Positions 1 through 9,388 are shown, counted from the first letter of the stretch. The stretch is DNA of 34,943 bases from Rhodobacter sp. (GCA_013824055.1 PNNE01000230.1:1-34943); one strand, 5' to 3'. The notes: a model not told the origin generated them from the letters alone. Numbers and translations: made by a program.

Positions 1-1614
1 AGCGGCCAGCTTCTCGGCCAGGGCACCGCCCATGAAATAGTGTTCGTCATCGTAGACCAGCACCGGCCCCGCGATCGTCGCTTCGGCGAAGACGTCGTCG
101 GGTGTCAGCGCCAGCGGAAACTCTCCCGGCCGGATCGCATGGACCCCGACCCCGTCCCGCCGCCAGTGCGACCCTGTCGCCAGCACCACGTGATCCGCTG
201 CGAACGCGGCCACATCCGCGGCACCCATCCGGCTGGCCGGGAACAGCGCCACGTTCGCCAGCTTGCCCATCATGTGCAGCCGCCAGTCCCGGACCCGCAT
301 CCAGGTCTGCAGCCCCGGCAAGGTCGCCTCGCGCAGCAGACGCCCGCCGAACTGGTCCGACGCCTCGGCCAGCGTGACGTCCAGCCCGCGCCGACCCAGC
401 GTCAGCGCCGCCTCCAGCCCCGCCGGGCCGCCGCCGATCACCAGGGCCGTCTCGCGCTGCGGATGGACGGCAATCCGCTCGGGGTGCCAGCCGCGCCGCC
501 ATTCCTCGCCCATCGTCGGGTTCTGCGTGCAGCGCAAGGGAACGCCTTCGTTGTTGGCCGCCCGGCAGATGTTGCAGCCGATGCACTCCCTGATCTCGTC
601 TTCGCGGCCGTCCCGGATCTTTGCCGGCAGGAACGGGTCGGCGATGGAGGGCCGCGCCGCGCCGATGAAGTCCTGCACCCCCCGCGTGATCTGGCTGACC
701 ATCCGGTCGGGCGAGGTGAAGCGCCCCACCGACACCACCGGCTTCGTGGTAAGCCGCTTCACGAAGGCGACGTTCTCTTCCTGAAACCCCTCGTCCGAAA
801 ACCGCGCCGACCGCGAATCATTGCCCAGCGCCCCCGCCACGTTCACGTCCCAGAGGTCGGGCAGCTCTGCCAGCATCTCGATGATCTCGCGGCCTTCGCC
901 GTCCGAGGTGATCCCCTCTGGTCCGTGCAATTCATCCACCGCCAGCCGCACCGCCACTGCGCAGGTGTCGCCGACGGCCTCTTTCGTGTCCTCGATCATC
1001 TCGCGCAGCAGGCGCACGCGGTTTTCCAGCGACCCGCCATAGGCGTCCGAGCGGTGGTTGGTCCGGCGCGACAGGAACTGGAACGGCAGATAGTCATGCC
1101 CGGCATAGACATAGACGATGTCGAACCCCGCCCGCCTTGCCCGCAAGGCCGCCTCGCGCTGCCAGCCCCGGAAGGCGCGGATGTCGCCTGCGTCCATCGC
1201 CCGGGCCGTCGCGGGCAGGTGGTAGAGTGCCGGTTGCACGTCCGGTGCCAACCCCGGCACCCGCGTCATCCGGTTCGAGGCATGGGCGCCCCCGTGCCAC
1301 AACTCGATCCCCGCCAGCGAGCCATGCGCGTGGATCGCCTCTGCCGTCAGCGCAAGGGGGGCGATGTCGTCGTCGTCCCAGAGCGTCAGGAAGGCATGGG
1401 GGCTGTCGTCCGAACTTGGATGGATCGAGCAGTATTCGGTGCAGACCACGCCCCAGCCGCCCTCGGCCTTCACGCCCCGCAGCGCGGCACCCGACTGCGG
1501 GCGCTGCCAGCCAAAGCCGGTGGCGTGCGGGGTCTGGTAGAAACGGTTCGGGGCGGTGACGGGGCCGATGCGGACCGGCTGAAACAGGATGTCAAAGCGC
1601 GGATCGCGGGGCAT
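1..1614 (-). CDS. Trimethylamine-dehydrogenase-like FMN/4Fe-4S/FAD oxidoreductase (3' end outside window)
   Basis: The frame opens with ATG at 1614-1612 and is still open at base 1, so 538 residues are seen; relatives in this family run to about 680-730. The N-terminal half is an old-yellow-enzyme TIM barrel. Y61, and the YAGH segment in the barrel, match the substrate-pocket Tyr and the Tyr/His pair of trimethylamine dehydrogenase. A 4Fe-4S motif follows (C344, C347, C350, C362, within ECIGCNIC and RCTQNPT), then a dinucleotide fold with GGGPAGLE at 394-401. The Cys that tethers FMN in trimethylamine dehydrogenase (Cys30) is replaced by Ala at residue 31 (TPHATG), so FMN is probably not covalently bound. 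Family members demethylate tri-, di- or N-methylated amines and amino acids and pass electrons to an electron-transfer flavoprotein. The substrate here cannot be told. It lies 56 bases after the photolyase gene on the same strand. Confidence 0.87.
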   Translation of the reverse strand, partial: MPRDPRFDILFQPVRIGPVTAPNRFYQTPHATGFGWQRPQSGAALRGVKAEGGWGVVCTEYCSIHPSSDDSPHAFLTLWDDDDIAPLALTAEAIHAHGSLAGIELWHGGAHASNRMTRVPGLAPDVQPALYHLPATARAMDAGDIRAFRGWQREAALRARRAGFDIVYVYAGHDYLPFQFLSRRTNHRSDAYGGSLENRVRLLREMIEDTKEAVGDTCAVAVRLAVDELHGPEGITSDGEGREIIEMLAELPDLWDVNVAGALGNDSRSARFSDEGFQEENVAFVKRLTTKPVVSVGRFTSPDRMVSQITRGVQDFIGAARPSIADPFLPAKIRDGREDEIRECIGCNICRAANNEGVPLRCTQNPTMGEEWRRGWHPERIAVHPQRETALVIGGGPAGLEAALTLGRRGLDVTLAEASDQFGGRLLREATLPGLQTWMRVRDWRLHMMGKLANVALFPASRMGAADVAAFAADHVVLATGSHWRRDGVGVHAIRPGEFPLALTPDDVFAEATIAGPVLVYDDEHYFMGGALAEKLAA

Positions 1615-1670
1615 CGGGTCATCCTTGCTGAATGACCGTACAGTAAGGTTGCCCGGCGGCCTGTCAAGCG

Positions 1671-3167
1671 TCAGAAGGGCAGGGACAGCTGTGCCAGCGG
1701 GGGCTTTCTGACCGGCCGCCGCCCGTCGCGGTTGCCCGCGCGACTGGCGTGGCGCTGGACGATCTGACCGGCGACCTCGGCAAAGCCGGCCGACCGGCGC
1801 GCGGACCAGATCAGCTCTCGCGCCTCGCGCGCCGCAGAGGCGACATCGACGATCGGCTCGGGGTAGCGGTGGCCCAGAAGCCGCCGCGCCTCGGGCCAGA
1901 GCCAGGGTTCCTGCAGGAAGGCATCCGGCACCCCGGCCAGTTCCGGCAGCCAGCGCCGGGTGAAAGCGCCCGTGGGGTCCTGGTCCAGCCCCTGCTTCAC
2001 CGGGTTGTAGATGCGCGGGATGTTGATCCCCGTCGTCCCGGACTGCATCTGCACCTGCGGCCAGTGGATGCCCGGCTCATAGTCGGTGAACATCCGCGCG
2101 AGGTGCTGCCCCGTCGCCCGCCAGTCGAGCCACAGGTGATAGGAGGCGACCGAGATCACCATCGCCCGCATCCGGAAGTTCAGCCACCCCGTTGCCCGCA
2201 CATAGCGCAGGCAGGCGTCCAGGAACGGCAGCCCCGTCTCGCCATTCTGCCAGGCCGCCAGCCGTGTCGCATCCATCTCGCGCGGGCGCGTCACCGCGAC
2301 GGGATGCAGGTCGCGCAGCTCGATCGAGGGCTGGTCCTCCAGCTTCTGGATGAAGTGATCCCGCCACGCGAGTCGCGACTGGAAACTGGACAGCGACCCG
2401 CCCCACTTGCCCCCCGGCTTCTCTGCCTGCCGGGCCGCCGCGGCCTGCACCACTTCGCGGATCGACAGGGTGCCTTGCGCGAAATGCGGCGACAACCGCG
2501 AACAGGCGCGTTCGGCGGACAGGGGCGAGGACATGGCCACCCGGTAGGGTTCCCCCCGGCGCAGAAGGAACGACTCCAGCAGGTCCAGACCCCGTGCCCG
2601 CCCGCCAAGCTGGCGGTGCGGGCAGGGGTCCGGCGCCAGCTTCAGGGCGCGGGCCGTGGGGATCAGTCCCGGCTCCACCCCCTGGACCGCCCGCAGGGCA
2701 GGGACCGGCAGCACTGGCAATGCCATGAACCCATCGCGGCTGGCGGCCCAGATGTCCCGCGTCGGCAGGCGCCGCACCACGCCGGACTGCGGCACCTCGG
2801 ACCACGCGACCCCCGCCGACCGCGCCCAGGCGGCGACCCGCCGGTCGCGACCGTAGGTCCAGAGGGTCCCCGTTTCCTCATGGCTGACGATCCGGGTGAT
2901 CCCGTGCCGTCGGCACAGCGCCTCCAGCACCTCGACCGCATCGCCGACCCGCACCACCAGCGGCGCGCCGACCCCCGCCAGAGCCTCACGCAAGTCGGCC
3001 AAGCCTTCCGCCACACCCTCCCACTGCCGGGCCGAGGCGTCGGGTTGCGCCCACAGCTCCGGCTCGACCACATAAACCGGCAGGACCGGCCCCAGACCAG
3101 CGGCCAGAGTCAGTGCGGGATGGTCATGCAGGCGCAGGTCGCGCTTCAGCCAGACGAGAACATTCAT
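1671..3167 (-). CDS. Photolyase/cryptochrome family flavoprotein, atypical FAD site
   Basis: 498 residues from ATG 3167. The open frame continues upstream, but the protein-like sequence begins here with NVLVWLKRDLRLHDHPAL, the standard N-terminal photolyase domain. The C-terminal FAD-binding domain is present (RLAWRDHFIQ, GLPFLDACLRY, GWLNFRMRAM, GTTGINIPRIYNP, RRWLPEL). These enzymes use blue light to repair UV pyrimidine dimers or act as light sensors. Aligned by eye with E. coli PhrB, the second Trp of the electron-transfer triad (W359, in DWR) is kept. The loop holding N378, W382 and W384 reads EPGIHWPQVQM: His is at the Asn position and Val at the proximal Trp position. It is therefore not a standard class I CPD photolyase, and repair activity is uncertain. 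The gene is divergent from pepN across a 114-base gap and is the first gene of a tandem with the flavin oxidoreductase downstream. Confidence 0.88.
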   Translation of the reverse strand: MNVLVWLKRDLRLHDHPALTLAAGLGPVLPVYVVEPELWAQPDASARQWEGVAEGLADLREALAGVGAPLVVRVGDAVEVLEALCRRHGITRIVSHEETGTLWTYGRDRRVAAWARSAGVAWSEVPQSGVVRRLPTRDIWAASRDGFMALPVLPVPALRAVQGVEPGLIPTARALKLAPDPCPHRQLGGRARGLDLLESFLLRRGEPYRVAMSSPLSAERACSRLSPHFAQGTLSIREVVQAAAARQAEKPGGKWGGSLSSFQSRLAWRDHFIQKLEDQPSIELRDLHPVAVTRPREMDATRLAAWQNGETGLPFLDACLRYVRATGWLNFRMRAMVISVASYHLWLDWRATGQHLARMFTDYEPGIHWPQVQMQSGTTGINIPRIYNPVKQGLDQDPTGAFTRRWLPELAGVPDAFLQEPWLWPEARRLLGHRYPEPIVDVASAAREARELIWSARRSAGFAEVAGQIVQRHASRAGNRDGRRPVRKPPLAQLSLPF

Positions 3168-3281
3168 GGAACATAGATGTAGCTGCGCGCGCGGATTCGT
3201 AAAGCGGCAAAAGACTGTTACCGGCCTGCCCCTTGCGCCGCGCGCCATTCCCCGTAGCTTCTGCCGGAAATGGAGCGCCCA

Positions 3282-5843
3282 ATGACCGAGCAGAAGACCG
3301 TCCGCCTTTCCGACTACCAGCCCTACACCCACCTCGTCGAAAGCGTGGACCTGACCTTCCGCCTGGCACCCTTGGCGACGCGTGTGTCGGCGCGGCTAAG
3401 GCTGCGCCCGAACCCGGCACGCCCCGGTCGCCACGACCTGCGCCTGGATGGCGAGCGGCTGACGCTGATCTCTTGCACCGTCGATGGCAGGGCCGTCACC
3501 CCGACTGTCGGACCTGACGCGCTTGTGCTTGCGGCGCAGGACCTGCCGGACGGCTCTTTCACGCTGGAAACCGAAGTCGAGATCGCTCCCGAAACGAACA
3601 CCGCGCTTGAGGGCCTGTACATGTCCCGCGGCATGTACTGCACCCAGTGCGAGGCCGAGGGGTTCCGCAAGATCACCTACTATCCCGACCGCCCCGACGT
3701 GATGAGCCGCTTCAAGGTCAGGATCGACTCCGACCTTCCGGTCCTTCTGTCCAACGGCAACCCCGCCGCCAGCGGCAAGGGCTGGGCCGAATGGGACGAC
3801 CCCTGGCCCAAGCCCGCCTACCTGTTCGCCCTGGTCGCCGGCGACCTGCGCGCCCATTCCGCCCGGTTCACCACCGCCTCGGGCCGCCCGGTCGACCTGA
3901 ACATCTGGGTCCGCCCGGGGGATGAGGACCGCTGCGCCTATGCGATGGACAGCCTGATCCGCTCGATGCGCTGGGACGAAGAGGTCTATGGCCGGGAATA
4001 CGACCTTGATGTCTTCAACATCGTCGCCGTCGACGACTTCAACATGGGCGCGATGGAGAACAAGGGGCTGAACATCTTCAACTCCCGCTATGTCCTCGCC
4101 TCGCCCGAGACCGCCACCGACGACGACTATTACCGGATCGAGGCGATCATCGCCCACGAATACTTCCACAACTGGACCGGCAACCGCATCACCTGCCGCG
4201 ACTGGTTCCAGCTTTGCCTGAAAGAGGGCCTGACCGTCTTTCGCGACCACCAGTTTTCTGCCGACATGCGGTCCGCCGCCGTGCGCCGGATCGAGGATGT
4301 GGTCACGCTGCGCAGCCGCCAGTTCCGCGAGGATGACGGCCCGCTCGCCCATCCGGTCCGGCCCGAAAGCTTTGTCGAGATCAACAACTTCTACACCGCC
4401 ACCGTCTACGAGAAGGGGGCCGAGGTCATCGGGATGCTGAAGTCGCTGGTCGGGGACACCGCCTACAAGCGCGCGCTCGACCTCTACTTCGACCGCCACG
4501 ACGGCGACGCGGCGACCATCGAGGATTGGCTCAAGGTCTTCGAGGACGCGACGGACCGCGATCTCACCCAGTTCAAGCTCTGGTACTCCGAGGCCGGCAC
4601 CCCGCGCCTGAAGGTCGAGGAGGCCTGGGACGACGGCGTCTACACCCTGACCTTCGCCCAGGTGAACCCGCCCACCCCCGGCCAGCCGGAAAAGCAGCCG
4701 AAGGTGATCCCGATCAAGGTCGGCCTTCTGAACCCCAACGGGGACGAGGTCGTGCCGACGATCATGCTGGAAATGACGCGCGCGACGCAGTCCTTCCGCT
4801 TCGAGGGTCTTGCCGCCAGACCGGTGCCGTCGATCCTGCGCGACTTCTCGGCCCCCGTGGTGCTTGACCGCAAGCCCGCGCCCGGCGAACGCGCCTTCCT
4901 TCTCGCCCATGACACCGACCCTTTCAACAAGTGGGAGGCGGGCCGCGGGCTGGCCAAGGACGTGATGTCCGAGATGGCCCTGAAGGGCGCGCCGGTCCGC
5001 TCGGACTGGCTGGATGCCCTGGCCGCCGTCACCTTCGACGACACGCTCGACCCCGCATTCCGGGCGCTTTGCCTGCGCCTGCCGGGCGAGGACGACATCG
5101 CCCAGACCATCCATGCAATGGGTCGGATCCCCGATCCCGCCAAGATCCACGCCGCCCGCCGCGAGATGGCGGGGGCACTCGCGATCCGGCTTGGTGAGGG
5201 TTTGGCAAGGCTTTACAAAGAGTTGGACGACAACGCCCCATTCTCGCCCTCGGCCGCGCAGGCCGGTCGCCGCGCGTTGAAACTCGCGGCACTCCAGCTT
5301 CTGACGCGCCGCGACGGCGGCAAGCTGGCGGCTTCGGCCTTTGCCCGCGCCCGCAGCATGACCGAGGAGATCGGCGCCTTGTCGGCGCTGCTGGCGGTGC
5401 ATCACGGTCAGGCGGAACTGACCAGCTTCGCGGCCCGCTGGGGTCGAGATGCCAACGTGATGGACAAATGGTATGCGCTGCAGATCGCCACGGCCGAACC
5501 GGGCGACGCCCCGGCCCTGACTGCGCAGCTGATCCAGACCCCTGGCTTCGACTGGAAGAACCCCAACCGCTTCCGCACCGTGATCGGCGCCCTGGCCGCC
5601 AACCATGCCGCCTTCCACCACCGCTCGGGCGCGGGCTACAGACTTGTCGCCGACTGGCTGCTGAAGCTTGACCCCTTGAACCCGCAGACCGCCGCCCGCG
5701 TCTCGACCGCGTTCGAGACCTGGCCGCGCTATGACGCGACCCGCCGCAAGCGGGCAAAGGCGCAACTGGAGCGGATGCTGGCGTCACCCGGCCTGTCAGG
5801 GGACCTGCGCGAGATGGTGGAACGGATGCTCGGCGCGGGGTAA
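3282..5843 (+). CDS. pepN: Aminopeptidase N
   Basis: 853-residue M1-family zinc aminopeptidase, normal length for alphaproteobacterial PepN, acting in the cytoplasm to release N-terminal amino acids from peptides. The exopeptidase motif GAMEN is at 256-260. The zinc site is HEYFH at 292-296 with the third ligand E315 in KEGLTVF. The C-terminal half is the helical domain typical of the family. An ATG 12 bases upstream (3270) is in frame, but the ATG at 3282 has GGAG six bases before it and is the better start. The gene is monocistronic: divergent from the photolyase and ending four bases before the convergent lipoprotein gene. Confidence 0.96.
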   Translation: MTEQKTVRLSDYQPYTHLVESVDLTFRLAPLATRVSARLRLRPNPARPGRHDLRLDGERLTLISCTVDGRAVTPTVGPDALVLAAQDLPDGSFTLETEVEIAPETNTALEGLYMSRGMYCTQCEAEGFRKITYYPDRPDVMSRFKVRIDSDLPVLLSNGNPAASGKGWAEWDDPWPKPAYLFALVAGDLRAHSARFTTASGRPVDLNIWVRPGDEDRCAYAMDSLIRSMRWDEEVYGREYDLDVFNIVAVDDFNMGAMENKGLNIFNSRYVLASPETATDDDYYRIEAIIAHEYFHNWTGNRITCRDWFQLCLKEGLTVFRDHQFSADMRSAAVRRIEDVVTLRSRQFREDDGPLAHPVRPESFVEINNFYTATVYEKGAEVIGMLKSLVGDTAYKRALDLYFDRHDGDAATIEDWLKVFEDATDRDLTQFKLWYSEAGTPRLKVEEAWDDGVYTLTFAQVNPPTPGQPEKQPKVIPIKVGLLNPNGDEVVPTIMLEMTRATQSFRFEGLAARPVPSILRDFSAPVVLDRKPAPGERAFLLAHDTDPFNKWEAGRGLAKDVMSEMALKGAPVRSDWLDALAAVTFDDTLDPAFRALCLRLPGEDDIAQTIHAMGRIPDPAKIHAARREMAGALAIRLGEGLARLYKELDDNAPFSPSAAQAGRRALKLAALQLLTRRDGGKLAASAFARARSMTEEIGALSALLAVHHGQAELTSFAARWGRDANVMDKWYALQIATAEPGDAPALTAQLIQTPGFDWKNPNRFRTVIGALAANHAAFHHRSGAGYRLVADWLLKLDPLNPQTAARVSTAFETWPRYDATRRKRAKAQLERMLASPGLSGDLREMVERMLGAG

Positions 5844-5847
5844 GGCC

Positions 5848-6441
5848 TTACGTGGCCTGGCAATAGGGCTGCCGGCTGGTCCAGGCGGACATGGACGACC
5901 GCTTCTCGCTGGACCGCAACGGGGCCCAGTCGCGCCCGATGCCGCGATTGCCGCCGCCGGCGACCAGACCATCCTTGGCGACCTGGGTCGACATGATCTC
6001 GACCGCGCATTCCAGGTTCTGTTCGCCGTCCTTCAGCTCACCGACCGAGGTCGCCTCGCAGCCGTAGTTCCGCGCGGTGCGGGGGTCGATCTGCATCAGC
6101 CCGATCCAGCGCCCGCCACCGCCCGACGCCCGTTCGTTCCAGGTGCTTTCATACTTGGCCACCGCCGAAAGCAGTCCCGCCCAGAAGGCGCGACGCTCTT
6201 CCACCGATGCCTCCTGATAGCCGGGGCACCAGGTTTCGATGTCGGCGGGGACCCGCTCGGACAGAAGCTGATCCTTGGTTGACAGCGCCGTCAGCGTCGA
6301 TTCGGTCCATTCGACGGCTTCGGGATGATGATCCCACTGCATCGGAGGCGCCACCAGGGACATGGCCTCCTCAGGTTTGGTCTGGACGCAGCCAACCAGC
6401 GAAACGGTTGCACAGACACCGAAAATCACACGCAGCAGCAT
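5848..6441 (-). CDS. SLT-domain lipoprotein (lytic transglycosylase-like)
   Basis: 197 residues. The N-terminus is a lipoprotein signal: a hydrophobic stretch then LVGC with C18 as the probable lipidated Cys. The central part resembles a transglycosylase SLT domain: E98 in KYESTWN is the likely catalytic Glu, followed by GLMQID at 114-119. Such enzymes cleave peptidoglycan glycan strands; a lipid anchor would place it in the periplasm on the outer membrane. Five Cys remain in the mature part (C72, C128, C145, C194 besides the anchor), so disulfides are possible. The chosen ATG (6441) has AGGTGA seven bases upstream; a TTG two codons earlier is less likely. Divergent from the gene at 6543 over about 100 bases and tail to tail with pepN. 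Activity is inferred from motifs only. Confidence 0.85.
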   Translation of the reverse strand: MLLRVIFGVCATVSLVGCVQTKPEEAMSLVAPPMQWDHHPEAVEWTESTLTALSTKDQLLSERVPADIETWCPGYQEASVEERRAFWAGLLSAVAKYESTWNERASGGGGRWIGLMQIDPRTARNYGCEATSVGELKDGEQNLECAVEIMSTQVAKDGLVAGGGNRGIGRDWAPLRSSEKRSSMSAWTSRQPYCQAT

Positions 6442-6542
6442 GAGCAAGTCACCTGAATATCACCGCATTTCCATTTTTCCGCCCTGATCCCGCGTCACTC
6501 TTGACGCTGGATCGGGCGCAACCAGCCCGGAGGGGCAAGCCG

Positions 6543-7748
6543 ATGCTAGTTACACCGTCACTGTTGCATGTGAAAACCCGCACGGGTCGCAGTCAGCAAG
6601 AAGACGCCGTTCTGCTGCGGCTGCAGGCGGGAACGACCGTCGACATGCTGGACGGGTTGACCGCCGATCAGGTCCTGGGCCGGGTCGATGTCCCGGTCAT
6701 GCGGACCGGCCCCGAAAAGACCGAATGGCAGTGCGTCCGCGACGACCATGCCGCGATGGCTGCGGCGGGCGAATGGCCCGATCTGCTGGAAGCGCTGCGC
6801 TACACCGACCAGGAACGGATCATGGCCTCGGGCGGTCGCCGCGTGGCCCCCCTGATCAGCGAGGGCATGCGCTCGGGCCTGACCAGCGCCATCGCACGTG
6901 CGGACTGGACATCGGCCGTGGCCGAACTTGCCATTCTGGAGGACGTCTGCAACCGCAACTCCAAGGATTACTGCGCCGCGCAGATCCTGGCCCAGGCCCA
7001 TGTCGACCTTGCCAACGCCAAGCGCAGCCCGACTGCCGCGCAGCTCTCCCGCAACGCCTGGGCCGAGGCTGCCGCGCATTACGCCGCGGCCGAAGACCTG
7101 GTCACCCGCTTCGATCCGATCGAAGAGATGTCGCCCATGCTGGCCGCCACCCGCTATGCGCTGGTCCCAGGGATCGAGGATGGCGGTGCGGTCTGCCGCG
7201 ACTGGTACGAGGACTGGGTCGATCTTGACCCCGAGGATGCCGAAGCCCATGCCGCCCATGCGGTCAACATGCTGCCCGGCTGGTACGGTTCGCTTGCCGC
7301 GTTCGAGCGTGAGGCCCGCCGCGCCGTCCGCATGACCGAGGGCGTCACCGGCAAGGCCGCCTATGCGATCTTTCACATCGCGGCGGTCGAGGCCTTTGGC
7401 GACCTGTCGCCGACGCTGGACCACGAAGTCTTCTTCGAGGCGCTGGGCGACTACCAGTCCACCACCGGCTGCCAGATCCGCGCCAACGTCGCGGCGCATC
7501 TTCTGGCCGACATGGCGATGGGCTTTCGCAAGGCCGGACCGACGGCCGCCTGGCACCTGACCAAGACGCGGGCCGCGCTGTCCGACGTGCTGTGGAACCG
7601 CCTGCGCGAAATCCAGCTTGATTGCTGGGACTCGGGCAACCAGACGCTGGCCTTTGCGATGGCCGAGGTTTTCGGACCCGCGCTGAAGCGTGGCGCCCGC
7701 ATCGTGCGGCGCGGCGACGGCCTTGGCACTCTGGTCCGCCGGACCTGA
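6543..7748 (+). CDS. Hypothetical protein, all-helical TPR-like
   Basis: 401 residues, not recognised. The ATG at 6543 is preceded by GGAGG, and codon bias matches neighbouring real genes, so the gene is believable. No signal peptide or membrane segment is visible, so it should be cytoplasmic. From about residue 100 it is rich in Ala, Leu and Glu and reads as helix pairs; the stretch around DWYEDWVDLDPEDAEAH and the following helices resembles a TPR-type solenoid, suggesting protein-protein contacts. The C-terminus is basic. It lies 75 bases before gatB on the same strand, but nothing in its sequence links it to tRNA charging. The ORF also opens upstream of 6543, but without a ribosome site. 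Confidence 0.82.
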   Translation: MLVTPSLLHVKTRTGRSQQEDAVLLRLQAGTTVDMLDGLTADQVLGRVDVPVMRTGPEKTEWQCVRDDHAAMAAAGEWPDLLEALRYTDQERIMASGGRRVAPLISEGMRSGLTSAIARADWTSAVAELAILEDVCNRNSKDYCAAQILAQAHVDLANAKRSPTAAQLSRNAWAEAAAHYAAAEDLVTRFDPIEEMSPMLAATRYALVPGIEDGGAVCRDWYEDWVDLDPEDAEAHAAHAVNMLPGWYGSLAAFEREARRAVRMTEGVTGKAAYAIFHIAAVEAFGDLSPTLDHEVFFEALGDYQSTTGCQIRANVAAHLLADMAMGFRKAGPTAAWHLTKTRAALSDVLWNRLREIQLDCWDSGNQTLAFAMAEVFGPALKRGARIVRRGDGLGTLVRRT

Positions 7749-7823
7749 GCGGCCAGCCTCACCCTCTTGCCCTGCCGGTCCTTGCGGCCTAAACCCGGCC
7801 TCAAGTCCATCCGGAGGCACGCC

Positions 7824-9335
7824 ATGCTCGACCTGACCTACTCCGCGCCCACGCCCAAGGTGATCGCCGGGGCCAGGCATGACTGGGAACTTGTCATCGG
7901 GATGGAGATCCACGCCCAGGTTTCCTCGAATGCCAAGCTCTTCTCCGGCGCCTCGACCACCTTCGGGGCGGAACCCAACTCCAACGTCGCCTTCGTCGAT
8001 GCCGCGATGCCGGGGATGCTGCCGGTGATCAACGAATTCTGCGTCGAGCAGGCCGTCCGCACCGGCCTGGGCCTCAAGGCGCAGATCAACCTGACCTCGG
8101 CCTTCGACCGCAAGAACTATTTCTACCCCGACCTGCCGCAGGGCTACCAGATCAGCCAGCTTTACCACCCGATCGTGGGCGAGGGTGAAGTGCTGGTCGA
8201 AATGGCGCCGGGTGTCGCCCGCCTGGTCCGGATCGAGCGCATCCACCTGGAACAGGACGCCGGGAAATCCATCCACGACATGGACCCGAACCTGTCCTTC
8301 GTCGACTTCAACCGCACCGGTGTGGCCCTGATGGAGATCGTCAGCCGCCCCGACATCCGCGGACCCGAGGAGGCGGCGGCCTATGTGACCAAGCTGCGCC
8401 AGATCCTGCGGTATCTGGGCACCTGCGACGGCAACATGCAAAGCGGCAGCCTGCGCGCCGACGTCAACGTCAGCGTCTGCCGCCCCGGACAGTACGAGAA
8501 GTATCAGGCCACCCAGGACTTTTCGCATCTGGGAACCCGCTGCGAGATCAAGAACATGAACTCGATGCGGTTCATCCAGGCCGCCATCGACCATGAGGCC
8601 CGCCGCCAGATCGCCATCCTCGAGGACGGCGGCAAGGTCGTGCAGGAAACCCGGCTTTACGACCCCGACAAGAACGAAACCCGCTCGATGCGGTCCAAGG
8701 AAGAGGCGCATGATTACCGCTACTTCCCCGACCCCGACCTTCTGCCGCTGGAGATCGAGCAGGCCTGGGTCGACGGCATCCGCCTTGCCATGCCCGAACT
8801 GCCCGACGCCAAGAAGGCCCGTTTCATGGCCGACTACGGCCTGACCGACTATGACGCCAACGTCCTGACCGCCGAACTTGAGAGCGGCCGCTACTTCGAC
8901 GCTGTCGCCAAGGGCCGCGACGGCAAGATGGCGGCGAACTGGGTCATCAACGAGCTGTTCGGGCGGCTGAAGAAGGAAGGCCACGACATCACCGCAAGCC
9001 CGGTTTCGGCTGCGCAACTGGGCGGGATCATCGACCTGATCGCGGCCGGCACGATCAGCGGCAAGATGGCCAAGGACCTGTTCGAGATCGTCTACAGCGA
9101 CGGCGGCGACCCCGCGGCCATCGCCGAGGCCCGCGGCATGAAGCAGGTCACCGACACCGGCGCGATCGAGAAGGCCGTGGACGAAATCATCGCGGCCAAT
9201 CCCGAGCAGGTGGCAAAGGCCAAGGCAAATCCCAAGCTTGCCGGCTGGTTCACCGGCCAGGTCATCAAGGCCAGCGGCGGCAAGGCCAACCCCGCCACGG
9301 TCAACGCGCTGGTGGCGCAGAAGCTGGGGCTGTGA
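7824..9335 (+). CDS. gatB: Asp-tRNA(Asn)/Glu-tRNA(Gln) amidotransferase subunit B
   Basis: 503 residues, the usual GatB length. GatB is the kinase subunit of GatCAB: it binds the mischarged tRNA, activates Glu or Asp with ATP and receives ammonia from GatA, making Gln-tRNA(Gln) or Asn-tRNA(Asn). Family landmarks are the start of the cradle domain (WELVIGMEIHAQ), the segment DRKNYFYPDLPQGYQ, RADVNVSV, and the C-terminal YqeY-like tail with GKMAANWVINE and ISGKMAKDLFE. Start ATG 7824 follows GGAGG with a normal gap. gatA and gatC are not in the window, so the Gat genes are split here. Confidence 0.97.
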   Translation: MLDLTYSAPTPKVIAGARHDWELVIGMEIHAQVSSNAKLFSGASTTFGAEPNSNVAFVDAAMPGMLPVINEFCVEQAVRTGLGLKAQINLTSAFDRKNYFYPDLPQGYQISQLYHPIVGEGEVLVEMAPGVARLVRIERIHLEQDAGKSIHDMDPNLSFVDFNRTGVALMEIVSRPDIRGPEEAAAYVTKLRQILRYLGTCDGNMQSGSLRADVNVSVCRPGQYEKYQATQDFSHLGTRCEIKNMNSMRFIQAAIDHEARRQIAILEDGGKVVQETRLYDPDKNETRSMRSKEEAHDYRYFPDPDLLPLEIEQAWVDGIRLAMPELPDAKKARFMADYGLTDYDANVLTAELESGRYFDAVAKGRDGKMAANWVINELFGRLKKEGHDITASPVSAAQLGGIIDLIAAGTISGKMAKDLFEIVYSDGGDPAAIAEARGMKQVTDTGAIEKAVDEIIAANPEQVAKAKANPKLAGWFTGQVIKASGGKANPATVNALVAQKLGL

Positions 9336-9342
9336 GGTCAGG

Positions 9343-9388
9343 CAAGGATCATCCTTGATGCTTTCACCAACCGGGGAACCAGGGTTCC
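9343..9388. repeat. Two short dyads after gatB
   Basis: In the 274-base gap between gatB and tRNA-Val there are two near-perfect inverted repeats: CAAGGAT-C-ATCCTTG at 9343-9357 and GGAACC-AG-GGTTCC at 9375-9388. Spacers of one and two bases fit protein-binding dyads or cruciforms better than a terminator, and no T run follows either. The rest of the gap shows no gene. Function unknown. Confidence 0.4.

Noticed and set aside
40..1635. 531-residue plus-strand ORF
   Set aside because: Antisense of the TMADH-like gene, which has all cofactor motifs on the minus strand.
3396..5765. 789-residue minus-strand ORF
   Set aside because: Antisense shadow of pepN.
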